Assembly: GCF_014207905.1 (NCBI RefSeq) | Contig: NZ_JACHLB010000003.1 | Location: forward strand, 1-64,000 | Direction of reading: 5' to 3' | DNA from: Flavobacterium notoginsengisoli | GTDB lineage: Bacteria > Bacteroidota > Bacteroidia > Flavobacteriales > Flavobacteriaceae | DNA: 64,000 nucleotides | Shown: in pieces, positions 17,250-25,400 of the stretch | How positions within the stretch are numbered: position 1 is the first letter of the stretch | Layout: each line of letters opens with the position of its first letter | The notes under the pieces: generated by a model | What the model was told of the DNA's origin: nothing | Databases searched by the model: none | What the model saw: only the letters and a program-made list of their open reading frames with translations | Position numbers and translations under genes: made by a program

Positions 17250-18208
17250 AACTTGGATTTGTAGTTCAAAAAAATGTCTTTTGGGACATTCATATTTTCT
17301 AATTTAATAATCGGTTTACTGCTACTATAAATTTTATTTAGTACTTTATCCAAAACAGAAATATTGTTTTTGTGTACAAGTAAATCCGGATCTTCAACAG
17401 AAAAATTACTTATGTCAATTTCTTCAAAATTTTCAAAAAGTTCTTTCAATTCCTCTTGCAGTTTTTCTTTAAGCCTGATATGAACTTCTTCTTTCTTGTC
17501 GCTTTTAGACCAAACCGCTATTACTGGCCTATCTTTTAAATTATGTTTCAACATTTGTGCAAGATCTATTATTTCTGTTTTAGCCAAATTCTTTCTGTTT
17601 ATCAAATCTTCACAATCAATAAAAAGTATAAAAGCATTTGAATGCTTATAAATCCATCTTGCATTTTCAGCGTTTTCATCATCCCTATTCTGGGACCACA
17701 ATGAAAAAACTTCCCCCGATGCATCAGATAGGAATATATCTTTTAACCTATCTTTCTTATTTTTTAAGGCCAAATGCAAAAACCGAATATATTGAAAAGG
17801 CGTTGGATCCGGAAAAGCTACACTCTCCTTTTGAATTTTTAATTTATGATATAAATCATCCCAGGCTTTAATAGTTTTTGTCCCGCAGAAATTAAATTCT
17901 TCCAACTTTCCGCCTCTTAGAAAAAGCGTAAAAAGCATAGCTAGATAGGTTGTTTTACCAGCATCTGCTCTGCCAACGATACCGATGATTATCGGTGTGT
18001 TTCTATAAGTTACGCCACCCAGACCATCAATATTCAGCGCTTCCGCAGTCCAAGGTAAATCTGCTTTTTTTTCTTGTTTTGAAACCGTTTTTCTAGTTTT
18101 TAATTCTACGCCCGAATTAGACCAAAATTCACATTCTGTATGAATATCTTTTCCTTCATGACAGCTTATCGGTGCCGCACAATCTGGATTGGAGCATTTC
18201 CCTGCCAT
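17246..18208 (-). CDS. TRAFAC GTPase with N-terminal zinc-binding region (second of a pair)
   Basis: A 320-aa GTPase with intact motifs: P-loop GRADAGKT (79-86), switch II DASGE (162-166) and base-recognition SKSD (234-237). Four cysteines (5, 10, 16, 26) at the N-terminus could form a zinc-binding knuckle. It is probably the active signalling GTPase of the operon, partnered with the degenerate GTPase encoded next. It starts 2 bp after the GASH gene stop. Confidence 0.8.
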   Translation of the reverse strand: MAGKCSNPDCAAPISCHEGKDIHTECEFWSNSGVELKTRKTVSKQEKKADLPWTAEALNIDGLGGVTYRNTPIIIGIVGRADAGKTTYLAMLFTLFLRGGKLEEFNFCGTKTIKAWDDLYHKLKIQKESVAFPDPTPFQYIRFLHLALKNKKDRLKDIFLSDASGEVFSLWSQNRDDENAENARWIYKHSNAFILFIDCEDLINRKNLAKTEIIDLAQMLKHNLKDRPVIAVWSKSDKKEEVHIRLKEKLQEELKELFENFEEIDISNFSVEDPDLLVHKNNISVLDKVLNKIYSSSKPIIKLENMNVPKDIFLNYKSKL

Positions 18209-18210
18209 AA

Positions 18211-19458
18211 CTATTTTTTAATTAGAATTTTATTAATTTGCATATCGTGAAAAAGCCATACAATCAAATTTATTTTTAATAGCTTTTCATCCAAGGAAAC
18301 TCCGACTAAAGACTGAAAGTTATCTAAAGTATATTTATTCCAGACCAGGCCATTAATAAAACCGGATAAAGTTAACTTTTGATCTAAAATAGTTACCTCA
18401 GGCAATACCGCTTTCAATTCGATAGATTTTTCTTGAATGCCTATAAGATAGTCTTTAAAAGTAATTTCCTCAATACTATCATTTATTATATCTTTAAAAG
18501 TTTCCTTCAAAAAGTAATCAGCACTTTTTGGATATAATACAGGAATTAAACCTGAATAATCATAAGCTAATGCAATTTCAAGATATTCTCTATCAATTTC
18601 ACTATAGCTTTTATCGAAAGACTCTGAATAAGCTGCCTCTTTCCACCATAATAGCTCTGATCTTAATTGGAGAGAAGTAAGACTATTGTTATCTTCATTT
18701 ATTATCGTAAGAGCATTTTTTAAGCTGCTTTCAATCGCATTTTTATTTTCATTTACAACAGTAGCAATTGCTTTAAGACTGAGATCGATTACATTTTTAA
18801 TTCCTTTTGATGCCCTTTTTGGAAATTCATAAGACCAATTTGCACCCGCATTAGGCCAATTTGGATTAGGAGATGCAAAATTTGCGGCACCAGCTTCATT
18901 GTGTGGACCAACAGCATCTTCGAAATATTTTATTAAATTGTCATCATTAACTAAATATTTTTCAATGGTTTTTAATTCTATATTTAATTTTGATGCTGTG
19001 CTATCAGCTTTGAGTCTCCATTTTTCGGTTGCCTGCGAGTTCAAATCTGAGCCGATTTTCTGTAAAAAGCCATAAATAATCTCTTTTTCTTCTCCAATAA
19101 GTTTTTTATACTGAATAATATTTCTACAGACCATCCATATTATCATTGAATAATCGGAATCTGCTGCGCAAACGTTTTTCACCGCCTCTAAAATAACGGC
19201 TCTGACATAGGTAACTGGTGTATCTTTAGCATTAGTTAAAAAAGTGCTCCAATTTTTAATTATTATATCTTTTACTTCGACTATATCAGTTTCATCTGCC
19301 AATACCTCGGGATCTATAGCAACTAGTATATATGAAACTGTCTTGTTTTTGTTTTTTCCTAGTTTTTTAGCAACCTCGTCTGATGCTTTTTTTAGTTTTT
19401 TGAAATCTTCGTCGGTAACGACAGATAACAAATTAGCATTCAAGTAATCCTGTAACAT
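18211..19458 (-). CDS. GTPase-associated system all-helical protein (GASH family)
   Basis: The first gene of the operon encodes a 415-aa, almost wholly helical soluble protein whose sequence and place fit the GASH proteins that head GTPase-associated conflict operons. No catalytic motif is visible. It may sense the trigger or hold the GTPases inactive; that is inference. The upstream region has a perfect TAnnTTTG element (19660-19653, minus strand) and a palindrome at 19683-19699 shared with the OLD/helicase operon. Confidence 0.68.
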   Translation of the reverse strand: MLQDYLNANLLSVVTDEDFKKLKKASDEVAKKLGKNKNKTVSYILVAIDPEVLADETDIVEVKDIIIKNWSTFLTNAKDTPVTYVRAVILEAVKNVCAADSDYSMIIWMVCRNIIQYKKLIGEEKEIIYGFLQKIGSDLNSQATEKWRLKADSTASKLNIELKTIEKYLVNDDNLIKYFEDAVGPHNEAGAANFASPNPNWPNAGANWSYEFPKRASKGIKNVIDLSLKAIATVVNENKNAIESSLKNALTIINEDNNSLTSLQLRSELLWWKEAAYSESFDKSYSEIDREYLEIALAYDYSGLIPVLYPKSADYFLKETFKDIINDSIEEITFKDYLIGIQEKSIELKAVLPEVTILDQKLTLSGFINGLVWNKYTLDNFQSLVGVSLDEKLLKINLIVWLFHDMQINKILIKK

Positions 19459-19652
19459 AAATTTTTGTTTGGGTTATAGTTAATAATTGGGTTAAGTGTA
19501 AATATCATAAAATGCAACAATATCAAAGCCGTTTTGTGTTTTTATATAAGATTTTTCTTTTAAGTACACAAATAATCGATGAAATGAATTACTGTGACAT
19601 TATGACATATTGAAGTAGTTTAATTTCAAAAATAAAAATTGACATAGATTCC

Positions 19653-19660
19653 CAAAGATA
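19653..19660 (-). promoter_or_regulatory. -7 element upstream of the GTPase-associated operon
   Basis: The minus strand reads TATCTTTG, an exact TAnnTTTG. No TTG lies at the usual -33 spacing; the palindrome at 19683-19699 begins 23 bp upstream instead, where an activator could substitute. The leader to the GASH start would be about 190 nt. The rest of the gap 19459-19872 shows no gene. Confidence 0.4.
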
Positions 19661-19682
19661 AATTTAAAACCATTAGCTATTG

Positions 19683-19699
19683 TACGGGAATCCGTAATA
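19683..19699. promoter_or_regulatory. Shared palindromic operator candidate, copy 1
   Basis: TACGGGAATCCGTAATA, with arms TACGG and CCGTA around GAAT. It lies 225 bp upstream of the GASH start. The identical 17-mer lies 97 bp upstream of the OLD nuclease start at 23976-23992, and the flanking sequences do not match. It looks like a protein-binding site common to two defence operons. Confidence 0.55.
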
Positions 19700-19872
19700 T
19701 ACAATCAAATATATTGATTATAAAAATTCAACATATAGGTGTTTATACTTGTTCTTAAAATATATTTAATTAATATCTTGGCTTCGGATACTTCATGTAA
19801 ATTATCTCATTTCAATGTCATGCTATTGAGCGCAGGGTCCTCAAATAATTTATATGAAATAAGAAAAAGGCG

Positions 19873-20340
19873 CTATAAAGCGCCTTCATCAGCAAAGGAA
19901 TAGTAGGCCTGTGACGTTACGATCAGATGATCCAGCAGTCTGATGTCCATAAGCTCCCCTGCCGCTTTGATCTTTCTGGTAATGCCCTTGTCGGCTTCTG
20001 AAGGAGCTTTATTTCCAGAAGGATGGTTGTGGGCAATGATAAGCCCAACGGCATTGGCTTTAAGCGCTGCAGCAAACAGCAGCCTTATGTCTACGACAGT
20101 GCCGGCTATGCCACCTGAAGAAACCTGGTATACGCCAATCACTTTATTGGACTGGCTCAGCAGCAGCACTTTGAACTGCTCGATGAATTCAATCTTGTCG
20201 GGATCCCAGCAGCCGGCCAGAATCCCGTAGGCGGATTTCGATGAAGTGATAAGAGGCCTTTCGGAACTTTTGATTTTGGTTCTATAAATAAGGTCGATTT
20301 CCGATACGGTTTTCCAGCTGCTGTTTTCATTTGCTTTCAT
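19873..20340 (-). CDS. radC: RadC-like JAB/MPN domain protein
   Basis: A 155-aa protein with the JAMM metalloprotease-like signature AHNHPSGNKAPSEAD near residues 105-120. It lacks the N-terminal helix-hairpin-helix of chromosomal RadC. Such short RadC/JAB genes are hallmark cargo of Bacteroidota conjugative and mobilisable elements. The substrate is unknown. It is monocistronic between two long gene-free stretches. Confidence 0.88.
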   Translation of the reverse strand: MKANENSSWKTVSEIDLIYRTKIKSSERPLITSSKSAYGILAGCWDPDKIEFIEQFKVLLLSQSNKVIGVYQVSSGGIAGTVVDIRLLFAAALKANAVGLIIAHNHPSGNKAPSEADKGITRKIKAAGELMDIRLLDHLIVTSQAYYSFADEGAL

Positions 20341-20664
20341 GATGCTTCAATTTTAAGATTAATAACAGCACCGGCACCGGGCACAGGAAAGCGAGCGCAG
20401 AAAGCAACGCAATAAAGCAGGACGGATGTCCTGCATTTATGGGGGAATTTTTTGCGGCGAACCGAAGTCCTGCGCCCGAACTTTGTGATGGAATTAAACA
20501 CAAAAGGATTCTGCCATAGTGAAGAGACTAGGCTGAAAGATGTCGAATAAACAGTAAAAATGAGTACTTGATAAATATGGCATCACCTCATAAAAGATAC
20601 AGACGCAATTGGTTGCATTTCAATAAGAAAAAATTATTATATTAGATTTAAATCAAAATAAATT
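20341..20664. other. Gene-free stretch upstream of radC with hairpin
   Basis: No reading frame is credible here. A GC-rich portion (20370-20490) contains a perfect hairpin, GCAGGAC (20417-20423) with GTCCTGC (20428-20434) around GGAT. The stretch may hold the radC leader or promoter. An AT-rich portion follows toward the next gene. Confidence 0.55.
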
Positions 20665-21144
20665 ATGATGACAGAAATTCCATATAAATAAATATCGCTA
20701 TTAATTTTAGGTACATTAAGTACATTTTTGATTTGGAGAATTCAGTATCAAAAGGATAAAATTAAGAATATTGAAAGCCAGCTTTCAGAGCGAAAATACA
20801 AAATGTATTCAGATCTTATTTACTTAATTTTTGATATACCTAATGCTGAAAAACTAGGCGAAGAAATAACTCAGCAAGATATATTAAAAAGAATTTTAGG
20901 CATCAAAAGAGATATGTTTTTATATGCCCCAGATGAAATGTTCAAAACATTTACAAATTGGACACTTGAACTAAAAAATCAAACAAATGGGACAATACAT
21001 TTTAAAATATATTTTGAGTTAATGAGATTAGTAAGAAAAGATATGGGACACATTAAAACAAAGATAAAATTAGACGATTTTATGCTTTTTTATATGCAAG
21101 ACGAATTAGCTTATAAAGAATTTAAAAGAATAAATGGTTGGTAA
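20665..21144 (+). pseudogene. Membrane-anchored hypothetical protein with early nonsense codon
   Basis: From ATG 20665 the frame reads MMTEIPYK, a TAA at 20689-20691, then ISLLILGTLSTFLIW, which is a clear membrane anchor, and RIQYQKDKIKNIESQL with the rest of a 138-residue soluble domain. The anchor immediately after the stop strongly suggests one ancestral gene of about 160 codons interrupted by a point mutation. Restart at TTG 20728 would lose most of the anchor. The soluble part is charged and helical, with no known family. It sits between radC and the OLD/helicase pair. Confidence 0.6.
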
Positions 21145-21304
21145 AAGCAATGCCCCAGTTACAGGATATGTGAGTATTTTGCCTAATAAAAGTTGGTTTC
21201 GTATTGAAGCTTGCCAAACCGAGTGGCAAAAATGTGCAGATCATCTCAATCATCAGTTTTACATTCAACCAAATTTCCTAAAACTCTATCGACTGGCGGC
21301 ATGA
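21134..21304 (+). CDS. Small hypothetical protein (56 aa) overlapping two neighbours
   Basis: The ATG at 21134 overlaps the end of the preceding gene (stop at 21142-21144) and the frame runs to TGA 21302. The product, opening MVGKSNAPVTGYVSIL and containing FRIEACQTEWQKCADHLNH, has normal protein-like composition. Its last 19 bp overlap the 3' end of the convergent helicase gene. It may be a coupled small protein or the head of a gene cut short by recombination. No family is recognised. Confidence 0.35.
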   Translation: MVGKSNAPVTGYVSILPNKSWFRIEACQTEWQKCADHLNHQFYIQPNFLKLYRLAA

Positions 21305-22332
21305 GATACTTCTTCGTTTTTTTTAAGAAGTTTTTCAGAAATAAAATATAAATTATTCTTTGTTCTGGTTATCGCCACGTAAAGTTTGTTTTTTGTTGAG
21401 GGGGCCAGATTATGCAAATCGCCGGCTAAGTATTTTTTAAATGTTGTGTCATTCAATACCACACATACATCGGAATAGTGGTCTTCTCCTTTGCAGTCGC
21501 CCCAGTTCTTCGAATAGCATTCGTAATTATAGTGCATTTTAAAAAACAGCTTAATTATGCTGTTATCTTTAAAAACGTCTTGTATTTCTGCCGGATCGGT
21601 CAGGTATTTTATTATGCCTGTATCAGTCCTGTTGGATTCAATATCGATTTTTAAATGTTTGGAAATATAATCGCAGATTGTTTTGCTGCATCTCCAGCTT
21701 TTCAAAAGTGTTGAAGTGTCCACAATGATACTGCCTTTTTCAAATTCTTTTTGATACAACCGATAATCGGCATGCAGATTTTTTCGGGTTGAACCATCTC
21801 TGCTTGTATCGAAAGTATGCTGGTGGAAATCACCCACATAAAGCAGCTGTACATCAACTTTGGCCAAATGGAGTATAAAATTAAAATCGTTGCTTGCAAA
21901 ATCCTGAATCTCGTCAATGAAAATATTATCTGCGTACTTATTTAATCTCTCGACAACATCATCGATAATTTCAAAATCGATAAGGTATTTAGCAATTCTT
22001 GAGGAGAATAATCGATCTCCTTTATCAATGTAATGCCCTCTGGTTTCTTTTTTGAAAAACTGGCTGGGCTGCGTCGTATAGTTTATACCTTTAGTGTTTA
22101 CAATATCGTGGCAAAAAGGTTTATAACAAAAAGAATATATAAATGCAAAATAGGTATACAACTTTATATTTTCAGGAAGATATCCAAATTTCCTCACTAC
22201 CCTATCCTGCAGATTTTTATGATTGCTCACGGTATAGGTTATTATATAGGAATTTTTAACGGTATCCAGACTGTCGATTATCAGTTTTGTTTTTCCTGAT
22301 CCTGCAACGGCAAACACTACTTTTTTATCCAT
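21286..22332 (-). CDS. Compact UvrD/Rep-like (SF1A) helicase, GajB-like
   Basis: The 348-aa helicase has Walker A AGSGKT (10-15), DEIQD (140-144), motif III GDFHQ (167-171), an arginine-bearing SWRCSK segment and motif VI VAITRTK near 325. It is much shorter than the roughly 500-aa GajB and than UvrD, lacking most of the 1B/2B insertions, so processive unwinding is doubtful. The gene begins inside the end of the OLD nuclease gene (16-bp overlap). An OLD nuclease with a UvrD-like partner is the Gabija arrangement. Confidence 0.78.
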   Translation of the reverse strand: MDKKVVFAVAGSGKTKLIIDSLDTVKNSYIITYTVSNHKNLQDRVVRKFGYLPENIKLYTYFAFIYSFCYKPFCHDIVNTKGINYTTQPSQFFKKETRGHYIDKGDRLFSSRIAKYLIDFEIIDDVVERLNKYADNIFIDEIQDFASNDFNFILHLAKVDVQLLYVGDFHQHTFDTSRDGSTRKNLHADYRLYQKEFEKGSIIVDTSTLLKSWRCSKTICDYISKHLKIDIESNRTDTGIIKYLTDPAEIQDVFKDNSIIKLFFKMHYNYECYSKNWGDCKGEDHYSDVCVVLNDTTFKKYLAGDLHNLAPSTKNKLYVAITRTKNNLYFISEKLLKKNEEVSHAASR

Positions 22333-23879
22333 TGGAGAGCATCTTTTATATATTGTGGCACAGATAATTCATCCGCTTTTTTATCAAGCAATACGTACGC
22401 TGCTTCCGCTTTATTTGTAAGCATATAATCCAGAATTGGCAGGGTGCGCCTAGGAGTCTTGAAGATTTGCTCGCAGATAGCCGTGTTCTTGTTATATAGC
22501 GAAATTTCGAAAGTGCTTATCAAATCATCCGTTTCGGAAAAGATCTTAATATTGGTAAATGCTGCATAATCTGAATAATTATCTATGCAATTTTTCTGGT
22601 ATTTTCCATCATTATCTCTGATTACGGCCGTCTTTATACCAAGTTTATTGGCTATGTTCAGGTATCTTTTAAAACTCGTTCCATCTACCGAAATGATCGT
22701 AATATCAGAGTTATGAAGTTCGTCTGCGTATGTGTTTCTATAAAATGCTTCCATTAAAATAAATTCGGCATCTCCTTCTACAAGTATAACTTTTTTACTA
22801 AGCACAAAATCAAGGAGGTTCTTGTCTGGAGCTTTCATAAAAAATTTTGCAGTCGGTTCATCAATGCCGCTCAATAAGATCGGCACAGTACTGCTGCTGT
22901 TGATTAGTATTGATTTTCTTAGATCTAATCGGGCGCTGACGGAATTGCTGTGAGTTGAAACCAAAATCTGTCTGTTATCAGCATGGCTTATTAAATCGAT
23001 CATCTTTTTCATGTTGATATGGCTGAGATGGTTTTCAGGCTCTTCTAAGAGTACTAAATCCATTTCTGAACTTGCTCTGCTTAATGCGAATTTTGTTTTT
23101 ATAAAGCACTGGATGCCTTTCCCTTTATTTTCAATATTTATTTGGTTCTCTGATAGTGCCAAATCTGTTTCTAAATTTGATTTTGAACTGCTCTTTATTA
23201 AAAATTTATATCCGTCAAGTTTTGTATCTAAAGCCTGCAGTGTATTTTTTCGGAATTCATCTTTATGTTTGCGATATTCATTTTGGTGTTTACTCTTTTC
23301 CAAAGGTGTAGCTACACTGCTGTAAATATCCCTTACATATTCCTTAATGGCGTATTCAGTGCTCATTTGAGAATTATCGATTAACAAATGTCTCAGATAC
23401 TTTTTATATGACGAATAGGCAGTTGCAGAGAAAGTGGTAAAGGAGATCGAGTAAAATTCAAAAGGAAAAATTGATGCGGGGTTTTTCAATATTTCCTTTA
23501 TCTCTTTTCCCAGCGCATGATTGGGCTGGCATTGAAATTTTATTCCATCGCATGTCTTGATATCGGAATTGTTTTTTCCATTTAAATCCGGATCAAACTG
23601 ATCGCTTAAGTACAATTCAACATATAATTCAGGTAAGTTTTCATACTTTCTATCAGACTTAAGGAAGTCTGAAATTACAGTGGCATTGAATAAATTTTCC
23701 AAACCTTTAGCTTCAACCTTATGTCTGCTTCCACTTAATGTAATATCTACCGCCTCAAGCAAAGTACTTTTCCCAGATTCGTTATCACCGACAATGATAT
23801 TTAATTTAGGATCTAAAACAACTTCAAAGGTTTCAAATCTTTTGAAATTAAATAATTTAATTTTTAAAATGTGATTCAT
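22317..23879 (-). CDS. OLD-family ATPase/TOPRIM endonuclease, GajA-like
   Basis: The 520-aa protein opens with an ABC-type ATPase: Walker A GDNESGKS (31-38), Walker B LVLLEEPE (275-282) and H-loop STH (308-310). A TOPRIM nuclease follows with VEGD (367-370), SVDG (397-400) and RDND (421-424). This is the class 2 OLD layout. Gabija GajA is a nicking nuclease whose activity is controlled by nucleotide level; the same is inferred here from architecture only. The promoter region has a TAATTTG element about 50 bp upstream and the shared palindrome beyond it. Confidence 0.82.
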   Translation of the reverse strand: MNHILKIKLFNFKRFETFEVVLDPKLNIIVGDNESGKSTLLEAVDITLSGSRHKVEAKGLENLFNATVISDFLKSDRKYENLPELYVELYLSDQFDPDLNGKNNSDIKTCDGIKFQCQPNHALGKEIKEILKNPASIFPFEFYSISFTTFSATAYSSYKKYLRHLLIDNSQMSTEYAIKEYVRDIYSSVATPLEKSKHQNEYRKHKDEFRKNTLQALDTKLDGYKFLIKSSSKSNLETDLALSENQINIENKGKGIQCFIKTKFALSRASSEMDLVLLEEPENHLSHINMKKMIDLISHADNRQILVSTHSNSVSARLDLRKSILINSSSTVPILLSGIDEPTAKFFMKAPDKNLLDFVLSKKVILVEGDAEFILMEAFYRNTYADELHNSDITIISVDGTSFKRYLNIANKLGIKTAVIRDNDGKYQKNCIDNYSDYAAFTNIKIFSETDDLISTFEISLYNKNTAICEQIFKTPRRTLPILDYMLTNKAEAAYVLLDKKADELSVPQYIKDALQWIKK

Positions 23880-23975
23880 AAATGCATATTAAAGGTGTTC
23901 GCACTTTTTGGCTTGCGATACAGTCACTCAAATTATTTTTTTTGATAAATTTCCGTATATAATTGTTGTTTTCTT

Positions 23976-23992
23976 TACGGGAATCCGTAATA
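23976..23992. promoter_or_regulatory. Shared palindromic operator candidate, copy 2
   Basis: Identical 17-mer TACGGGAATCCGTAATA, 97 bp upstream of the OLD nuclease start. A half site, TTCCGTATA, lies at 23951-23959. The TAATTTG -7-like element (23935-23929, minus strand) is about 40 bp closer to the gene. Confidence 0.55.
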
Positions 23993-24074
23993 ATAAATTT
24001 TACCGAAACAAGTTTAGATAATAAATCAAAATAAAACAATGCGTATTAATACTGTTTTATTCTTCGATACAGCA

Positions 24075-24151
24075 GTCTTAGCCCGATACCAGCGAAAATC
24101 CTTTCTGAGTTATATGAACAAAATAAAAGACTGAAACTTTTAAAACTACCT
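24075..24151 (+). repeat. Diverged copy of the structured intergenic element
   Basis: TAGCCCGATACCAGCGAAAATCC matches the 5' half of the element at 25027 (GCACCGATAGCAGCGGAAATCC), followed by CTTT and, 20 nt later, AAAAGACTGAAAC. The hairpin arms are eroded. It lies between the OLD operon and the trypsin-like gene. Confidence 0.4.
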
Positions 24152-24171
24152 TTTTTGGCCCGTCAAAGTTT

Positions 24172-24984
24172 TCAGCTGACCCGTACAATGACCGAATCCG
24201 GAAAATCAATATCCAAGAACTTCTTTATCATTCCCGTCACAACATCGATACGCGTTCCCATAATTATATTTTTGTTTTTAACGGACCAGTCGGTCATTAT
24301 GGCCGTCAGTTTTGGTTTTATGATTCCGGTCTGCAGATCCGAAGGATCGGTGAACCAGAGGCCGCAGCCGCTGATGCCATATAAATCAGGCCCCGTGCCG
24401 TAAGTTCCCTTCCTGCTGTCATAAGCCTCCTTTTTATTGTAGGACGCCACAACATTCACACGCGGGTTCCTACTGAACTCTGCATAATGCTCTATTCCTA
24501 GAGTAGCCGTGAAATGGAAAAATGTGGTGACCTCGAAAATATCGGTTTTGTATTTGGGCTTTGCCCTTGTTGCGGGGTATCCAAGAAAGGTATAAAATTC
24601 CGCGTTCTGGAATATATGATTAATGCCCAGATCCTCAGCCTGAAGAAAACTGTACGAGCGCAGGATGTGCGGAAGGCAGTCCGCGTCCAGACGCAGCGCC
24701 GCTATATCAAGGGTGTCTCCGGCCCTGTCTTCGCTGTGATTAATGTAGGTGTCGCCCCCAGGCTTGATTATTTCATACTCCTGGGACAGGAAGATGAAAA
24801 ACTCCCCGTGTCTGTCCATAACATGGGCGGCGGAAACCAGAAAATAGTGTGCCCCTATCTGGATAAACACCCCTGTTCCATGCGCTTTATAATTTGAGGT
24901 ATCGGTCATCAGGATGCACGTGCAGCTCCTCATTGCACCTAAACTCGAGAACTGCAGAGCCCTGTACTGTTCCATTGTATTCAT
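24172..24984 (-). CDS. Stand-alone trypsin-like serine peptidase
   Basis: A 270-aa protein with a chymotrypsin-type triad: His in VSAAHVMD (about residue 54), Asp in DTLDIAALRL (about 93) and Ser in GISGCGLWF (about 206). There is no signal peptide or transmembrane segment, so it acts in the cytoplasm. It is not close enough to the OLD operon to be co-transcribed and has its own flanking structured elements. Cytoplasmic trypsin-like proteins without chaperone PDZ domains are common defence effectors, but no partner is visible here. Confidence 0.7.
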   Translation of the reverse strand: MNTMEQYRALQFSSLGAMRSCTCILMTDTSNYKAHGTGVFIQIGAHYFLVSAAHVMDRHGEFFIFLSQEYEIIKPGGDTYINHSEDRAGDTLDIAALRLDADCLPHILRSYSFLQAEDLGINHIFQNAEFYTFLGYPATRAKPKYKTDIFEVTTFFHFTATLGIEHYAEFSRNPRVNVVASYNKKEAYDSRKGTYGTGPDLYGISGCGLWFTDPSDLQTGIIKPKLTAIMTDWSVKNKNIIMGTRIDVVTGMIKKFLDIDFPDSVIVRVS

Positions 24985-25026
24985 AATAAACTATTCTAAA
25001 AATATTTTTACTTATGCCTCATGCAA

Positions 25027-25103
25027 TAGCACCGATAGCAGCGGAAATCCTTCTGCGCCGGGTTTCGTCGCAGAAGATTGAAGCGGATAGCGGGAAGAGC
25101 TCC
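25027..25103 (+). repeat. Structured intergenic element (RNA-like), full copy
   Basis: The layout is GATAGCAGCGGAAATCC, a 7-bp hairpin (TTCTGCG 25051-25057 with CGCAGAA 25069-25075), then GATTGAAGCGGATAGCGGGAA and AGCTC. Paired purine-rich flanks around a variable hairpin are characteristic of a repeated intergenic motif I have seen in Flavobacterium genomes, possibly the Flavo-1 RNA. That identity is from memory and unconfirmed. The gap 24985-25400 holds no gene. Confidence 0.55.
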
Positions 25104-25247
25104 TAAAAAGAGTATTACGAAAGTAAAACAATTCTGAAAAACAATAAGCATCAAAGGTTCACAACTGCTGCCGCTGCTTATTAATAAAAAACAAGCCAGT
25201 CCCAAAAGGACTGTTCCTTAAACCCGCGGATGAGCCAGTAACACAAT

Positions 25248-25311
25248 GCGCAGAAGATTCCTTCGCCAGTACGCTCACGCTCGGGAACAGCGCATAGCGG
25301 GAACAGCTCTA
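25248..25311 (+). repeat. Structured intergenic element, partial copy with insertion
   Basis: GCGCAGAAGATT and AGCGCATAGCGGGAACAGCTC correspond to the 3' half of the element at 25069-25103. A roughly 29-bp segment containing CGCTCACGCTCGGGAA separates them. It lies 90 bp before the DUF6965 gene. Confidence 0.45.
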
Positions 25312-25400
25312 GAAAGTGACCATAAATTCATAAAAAAACGCAATCCCAATATATCCAGTGAGCCCTTGCCCCGTCTGCACAAATTGCCTATTTTTGCCCC

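Noticed and set aside
24514..24897. 127-codon plus-strand frame inside the trypsin-like gene
   Set aside because: The minus strand shows a full catalytic triad; the opposite frame has no family features.
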